Source: an uncultured Sphingobacteriia bacterium
GTDB taxonomy: Bacteria; Bacteroidota; Bacteroidia; Chitinophagales; Chitinophagaceae
Assembly (NCBI GenBank): GCA_945957225.1
Contig: CAMFKK010000068.1
Span: 1-9,007, forward strand
Direction of reading: 5' to 3'
DNA length: 9,007 bases
Under the pieces are notes generated by a model. The model had not been told where the DNA came from. It ran no database searches and saw nothing but the letters and a program-made list of their open reading frames with translations. Positions 5,811-9,007 of this stretch are shown in pieces (the first letter of the stretch is position 1; every line of letters begins with the position of its first letter). A program made the position numbers and the translations under genes.

Positions 5811-7065
5811 CGCGCATCAAATCAAGGGGTTTGCCATTCCAATCAGGAAATAAACCCTTGCTATTTTTTAATTGTAAATGAGACTGTGCCACATTGCTAA
5901 AAACAGCCCTAAAATCAGTAGAGAGGGGCAGATCTCGTTTGTCTTCTAGGTCTTCCTTGGCTAATGATTTAATATTTTGATAGACTTTTCCACCCTGTAC
6001 GTCATTACCCAAGACAAATAAGCAACTAGCCCTTCCATGGTCGGTACCACCGGTTCCATTTTGGTGGGCGGTTCTGCCAAATTCTGTCATAGTCATCACG
6101 GTTACCTCATCTTGATAAGCATTTAGGTCTTTCCAGAAAGCGGCAATAGAATCACTAAAGTCTTTTAGGTTACGGGCAAAAGCACCATTGGTAGTACCTT
6201 GGTTTACGTGCGTATCCCAGCCACCAGACTCAGCAAATGCCAATTCCAAACCCACTTGCATTTTGATCAATACCGCAATTTGCTTTAGTGAATTACCCAA
6301 TGCAGTTTGCGGATAAACCACGTCTTTGGCGGGTTGGTAATTTTTGATCTCATTTACGTTGAGCATTTTCATAGCATCAAAACTCTCTTTACCTGTTTTA
6401 TTCAAGAGACTACTAGAAGTTTGGTCATAGAGGTCTTCAAAAGATTTAGACACGGTTTTACCACCCATGGGATTATTCCGCATTTGAATAGCAAAATCTT
6501 GCAGATTACTAATGGCCAATGCTTCATTGTCGCCATAAAAACTACGGGGCAATGCATTGGTTAAACTAACCGCTCTAAAAGGCGTAGCATCATGACCCAT
6601 TAAACCAGCAACCCTATTCAACCAACCACTGGCTGTGCCTTTGTTAAATGGGGTTCCAGCTTCCATATAATCTTGCGCGTCAAAATGGCTACGTGTAGTA
6701 TTGGGGCTACCCACACCGTGTACTATGGCCATGCGTTTTTCTCCATAATAGGGTTGCAATGCAGCCATAGCTGGATGCAAACCAAAATGGTCATCTAGAT
6801 TAAACAAAGCGCCTTCTTTTTCTAAAGGACTCATGTATAAGCCAGGACGCAAAATTTTTAAATTAGGATCTGCAAAAGGGCTGACAGCCATTAAACCATC
6901 CATAGCACCACGCTGAAAAATACAGACTAGGACCTTATTTTTCTTGTAAGGTTGTAGGATCTTTTGGCCGCTAGCGGCCGATGCTATAAAGTTGGGTAAA
7001 CCACCAAAACCGGTAGCAAACAGCGCCAATGCGCCAGACTTCATAAATGCTCTGCGATGTATCAT
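5806..7065 (-). CDS. DUF1501 protein, Tat-exported, alkaline phosphatase/sulfatase-like fold
   Basis: A complete 419-residue protein. The N-terminus has RRAFMK (4-9), then a hydrophobic stretch and an Ala-rich cleavage region (IASAASG, 27-33). This is a twin-arginine signal, so it is exported folded, probably with a bound cofactor or metal. DUF1501 marks: QRGAMDGL (51-58), RSHFDAQDYMEAG (125-137), ESGGWDTHVNQG (279-290) and MTEFGRTAHQNGTGGTDHGRA (326-346). The family is grouped with the alkaline phosphatase/sulfatase superfamily; conserved Asp/His residues in WDTH and TDHG are plausible metal ligands. The enzymatic activity is unknown, and no sulfatase Cys/Ser-x-Pro-x-Arg motif is seen. The start lies 9 bp after the DUF1800 stop, so the two are co-transcribed, a pairing common across Bacteroidota, Planctomycetota and Proteobacteria. 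I would not assign a substrate. Confidence 0.92.
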   Translation of the reverse strand: MIHRRAFMKSGALALFATGFGGLPNFIASAASGQKILQPYKKNKVLVCIFQRGAMDGLMAVSPFADPNLKILRPGLYMSPLEKEGALFNLDDHFGLHPAMAALQPYYGEKRMAIVHGVGSPNTTRSHFDAQDYMEAGTPFNKGTASGWLNRVAGLMGHDATPFRAVSLTNALPRSFYGDNEALAISNLQDFAIQMRNNPMGGKTVSKSFEDLYDQTSSSLLNKTGKESFDAMKMLNVNEIKNYQPAKDVVYPQTALGNSLKQIAVLIKMQVGLELAFAESGGWDTHVNQGTTNGAFARNLKDFSDSIAAFWKDLNAYQDEVTVMTMTEFGRTAHQNGTGGTDHGRASCLFVLGNDVQGGKVYQNIKSLAKEDLEDKRDLPLSTDFRAVFSNVAQSHLQLKNSKGLFPDWNGKPLDLMRV

Positions 7066-7074
7066 AGAATCAGT

Positions 7075-9007
7075 TTATTTTCTTTGAAATTCAGGTGAAC
7101 CAATAATTACTCCAGCCACTTGTGATACCGTGTTATTATTGCCATTTTGATAAGCCATGGTAAATGGTCTGTCTTTACGACTCATGGCATTGCGGTCATT
7201 TTTTTGTTGCTGCCTGTTGTTCAAATTCTTGTTATTGTTCATTGCAGCTGATTCATCCATTGTGAACTCACCAGGATGTTTGGCAGATGCTGCTTCAATT
7301 TTATCGGCTACCGATTTATCAGCCAACATAGCCGATAGTCTTTTTATATTTTCTTCCTGATTTCTTTCTGGCAAGAGCAATAAGCTATAGGTTTTTAAAG
7401 CTGCTTCCGCACTTTCTGGTTCATGATTTTGATTCAATGCCAATAGATTTACATTAACCCCGGGGATTTTACCGGTTGCAAATGCCAGTCCAAAATTCAT
7501 TCTATTTAATAGGGAACCAGTATTGATCCAGAAACTGGCTTTATCAGGAAAACCTGTTGGAGCCTGATAAAAATAAAATCTTTGACCCATTCTACTACAC
7601 CAATTAAACACCTGAAAAGGTTGTTTTAAATCTGCATTGGTAGATCGTACGGCACTGATCACTAATTCAAAGGGAGATTTAATTTTTTCACGCAAAGCAT
7701 CGGTTTGCCAAAACTCTACGCTCTCAACCATGGTAATCAAGACTTCTTTGATATTGCCTTCTGACTTTAAAAATTTATCAGCCATTTTTTGTACAAGCGC
7801 TTCAGATGGTTGATCACTTACAAAACGGGTAGCCAATTTTTTAGAAATAAATCTTGCTGTTGCTTTTTGACGGCTTAACATGTCTAATACATCCATTCCT
7901 TCTTGGTAGCCCAATTTTCCGTCAAATGTTTTACCCAAAATTATTTTCTCTCCTTCATCGTGTTTGTCTGCACGGAACAGAAAATCGTTCTCCAAGACAA
8001 AACCTCTTTTCTGCATTTGCTCAATATTGGATTTATCCAAGAGTCTTTTTCCTGGCCCATCGTCTAGCAAGGGTTTTACGGCCCAACCCGTTAAAGCTCT
8101 TGCCACTTCAGTAACGTCTTTTTGAGTATAACCACCATCTACCCCAAGGGTATGCAGTTCCATGACTTCTCTTGCAAAGTTTTCATTTAAACCTTGTACG
8201 CGTTTGGCATTGACTACTTGCTGGGCAATGGCATTGTTCATCATAGAACTATCGGCCATTCGAGCTTCCAATGCCCTATTTACATTTTTCTGTTGTTGTA
8301 ACCTTCTTGGATTTTTTGCAAGTGCGTTATTATCAGAAACACTTGAAGCATTGTCCAAATATTCTAACATAGCTGGGTGTTTGGCTGTAGCCACCAACAT
8401 GTCTTTGAAAGATCCGGTTACATAGGGCCGAATGGCATCCCGCTCATAGGTTAAAATAAATTGTTGGCATTGTGGTTTGGTAAGAGAAACATTAAAATGG
8501 TTGAACCAAAAATCAGTTAATACTTCATGTAGCTGATTATTTCCATAAGCCGCACGAATAATTTTCTGGTTAATCAATTGGGTTTGCAATTCCACAAATG
8601 GCTTCAATCCTTGGCTCACCATCAATTGTCTTATCTGTTCTCTATATTCTGGCTTGTCCTGACCTTTTACAGAATCCCTTACCACCAATTTATTCTTTAC
8701 TGCCAGACGCAAAACCTGTCCAGGTGTTAAATAAGTATTGGCAATGGTTTCATTACTGAGTTGAAGGGTATTCAGCGGTTTTAGTCTTTCATTAGCCGCA
8801 TTGTCTTCTAAACCACCTTCTAATTGTTGTTCCAACCAAGCTTCTAAACCCATTTCTGCCACTGCATCCACTTCTCCAGGTCTGGCACCAAAACTAAAAC
8901 GGCTCAACAAATGGGCCGCTGCTTGACGGGTATTGAGTCCCGCTTTTTTGTAAGGCATTTTGATCTTGGCATGATAACCCTGATTTGCTTGCGTAAAGGC
9001 AAAGAGT
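7075..9007 (-). CDS. DUF1800 protein, probably exported, 5' end beyond the right edge
   Basis: From the ATG at 8958 the protein is 627 residues, beginning MPYKKAGLNTRQAAAHLLSR. The frame has no stop from there to the window edge, and the 16 codons upstream read LFAFTQANQGYHAKIK. That looks like the end of a signal peptide (cleavage near TQA), so I take the true start to lie outside. DUF1800 marks (numbered from the 8958 Met): HLLSRFSFGARPGEVD (16-31), DFWFNHFNVS (149-158), NENFAREVMELHTLGVDGGYTQKDV (258-282), FISKKLATRFV (370-380) and FYFYQAPTGFPD (461-472). Two low-complexity Gln/Asn/Ala-rich stretches stand out, at about 205-255 and 573-611. No catalytic mechanism is known to me for this family. 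It is the first gene of a pair with the Tat-exported DUF1501 protein, 9 bp apart, which suggests a shared job in the periplasm or at the cell surface. Confidence 0.9.
   Translation of the reverse strand, partial: LFAFTQANQGYHAKIKMPYKKAGLNTRQAAAHLLSRFSFGARPGEVDAVAEMGLEAWLEQQLEGGLEDNAANERLKPLNTLQLSNETIANTYLTPGQVLRLAVKNKLVVRDSVKGQDKPEYREQIRQLMVSQGLKPFVELQTQLINQKIIRAAYGNNQLHEVLTDFWFNHFNVSLTKPQCQQFILTYERDAIRPYVTGSFKDMLVATAKHPAMLEYLDNASSVSDNNALAKNPRRLQQQKNVNRALEARMADSSMMNNAIAQQVVNAKRVQGLNENFAREVMELHTLGVDGGYTQKDVTEVARALTGWAVKPLLDDGPGKRLLDKSNIEQMQKRGFVLENDFLFRADKHDEGEKIILGKTFDGKLGYQEGMDVLDMLSRQKATARFISKKLATRFVSDQPSEALVQKMADKFLKSEGNIKEVLITMVESVEFWQTDALREKIKSPFELVISAVRSTNADLKQPFQVFNWCSRMGQRFYFYQAPTGFPDKASFWINTGSLLNRMNFGLAFATGKIPGVNVNLLALNQNHEPESAEAALKTYSLLLLPERNQEENIKRLSAMLADKSVADKIEAASAKHPGEFTMDESAAMNNNKNLNNRQQQKNDRNAMSRKDRPFTMAYQNGNNNTVSQVAGVIIGSPEFQRK

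Noticed and set aside
8162..8425. An 87-codon plus-strand open frame
   Set aside because: It is antisense to the DUF1800 coding region and resembles no family.
1..9007. tRNA, rRNA, CRISPR, insertion sequence, prophage or defence genes
   Set aside because: I saw no cloverleaf, spaced direct-repeat array, transposase or integrase, and the intergenic gaps (all under about 130 bp) leave little room.

Overview
The window looks like a chromosomal segment of a member of the Bacteroidota, most likely the Chitinophagaceae or a close relative. The support is a GldA-like ABC ATPase, a DUF1800/DUF1501 gene pair, promoter boxes of the Bacteroidota type (TAnnTTTG) instead of E. coli-type boxes, start codons without purine-rich Shine-Dalgarno sequences, moderate-to-low GC, and a GC-rich palindromic intergenic repeat of a style common in this phylum. 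Placement below phylum level is inference.

Layout from left to right. Four genes lie on the minus strand at the left: a metabolite:H+ symporter-type MFS transporter (2856 to 1327), a two-helix small membrane protein (1295 to 1047), a GldA-like ABC ATPase (972 to 268) and a GNAT acetyltransferase (264 to the left edge, cut off). Divergent from the transporter, acetyl-CoA synthetase runs on the plus strand (2983 to 4920). It ends in a 51-bp gap filled by a GC-rich repeat or terminator, and converges on a TerC-family membrane protein (5763 to 4972, minus). To the right of that is a minus-strand pair, a DUF1800 protein (right edge to 7075) followed by a Tat-exported DUF1501 protein (7065 to 5806). 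The window is almost fully coding, and the longest non-coding stretch is about 126 bp.

The most coherent functional unit is the divergent set of acetyl-CoA synthetase, MHS-type transporter and small two-helix membrane protein. It resembles the acs-yjcH-actP logic of enterobacteria (acid activation, small membrane partner, permease) but uses unrelated transporter and small-protein families. I propose it as a candidate uptake-and-activation module for acetate or another short monocarboxylate; this is inference from context. The DUF1800/DUF1501 pair is a conserved but functionally obscure exported system. Everything else looks like ordinary chromosomal gene content. I found no tRNA, rRNA, CRISPR array, insertion sequence or phage gene.
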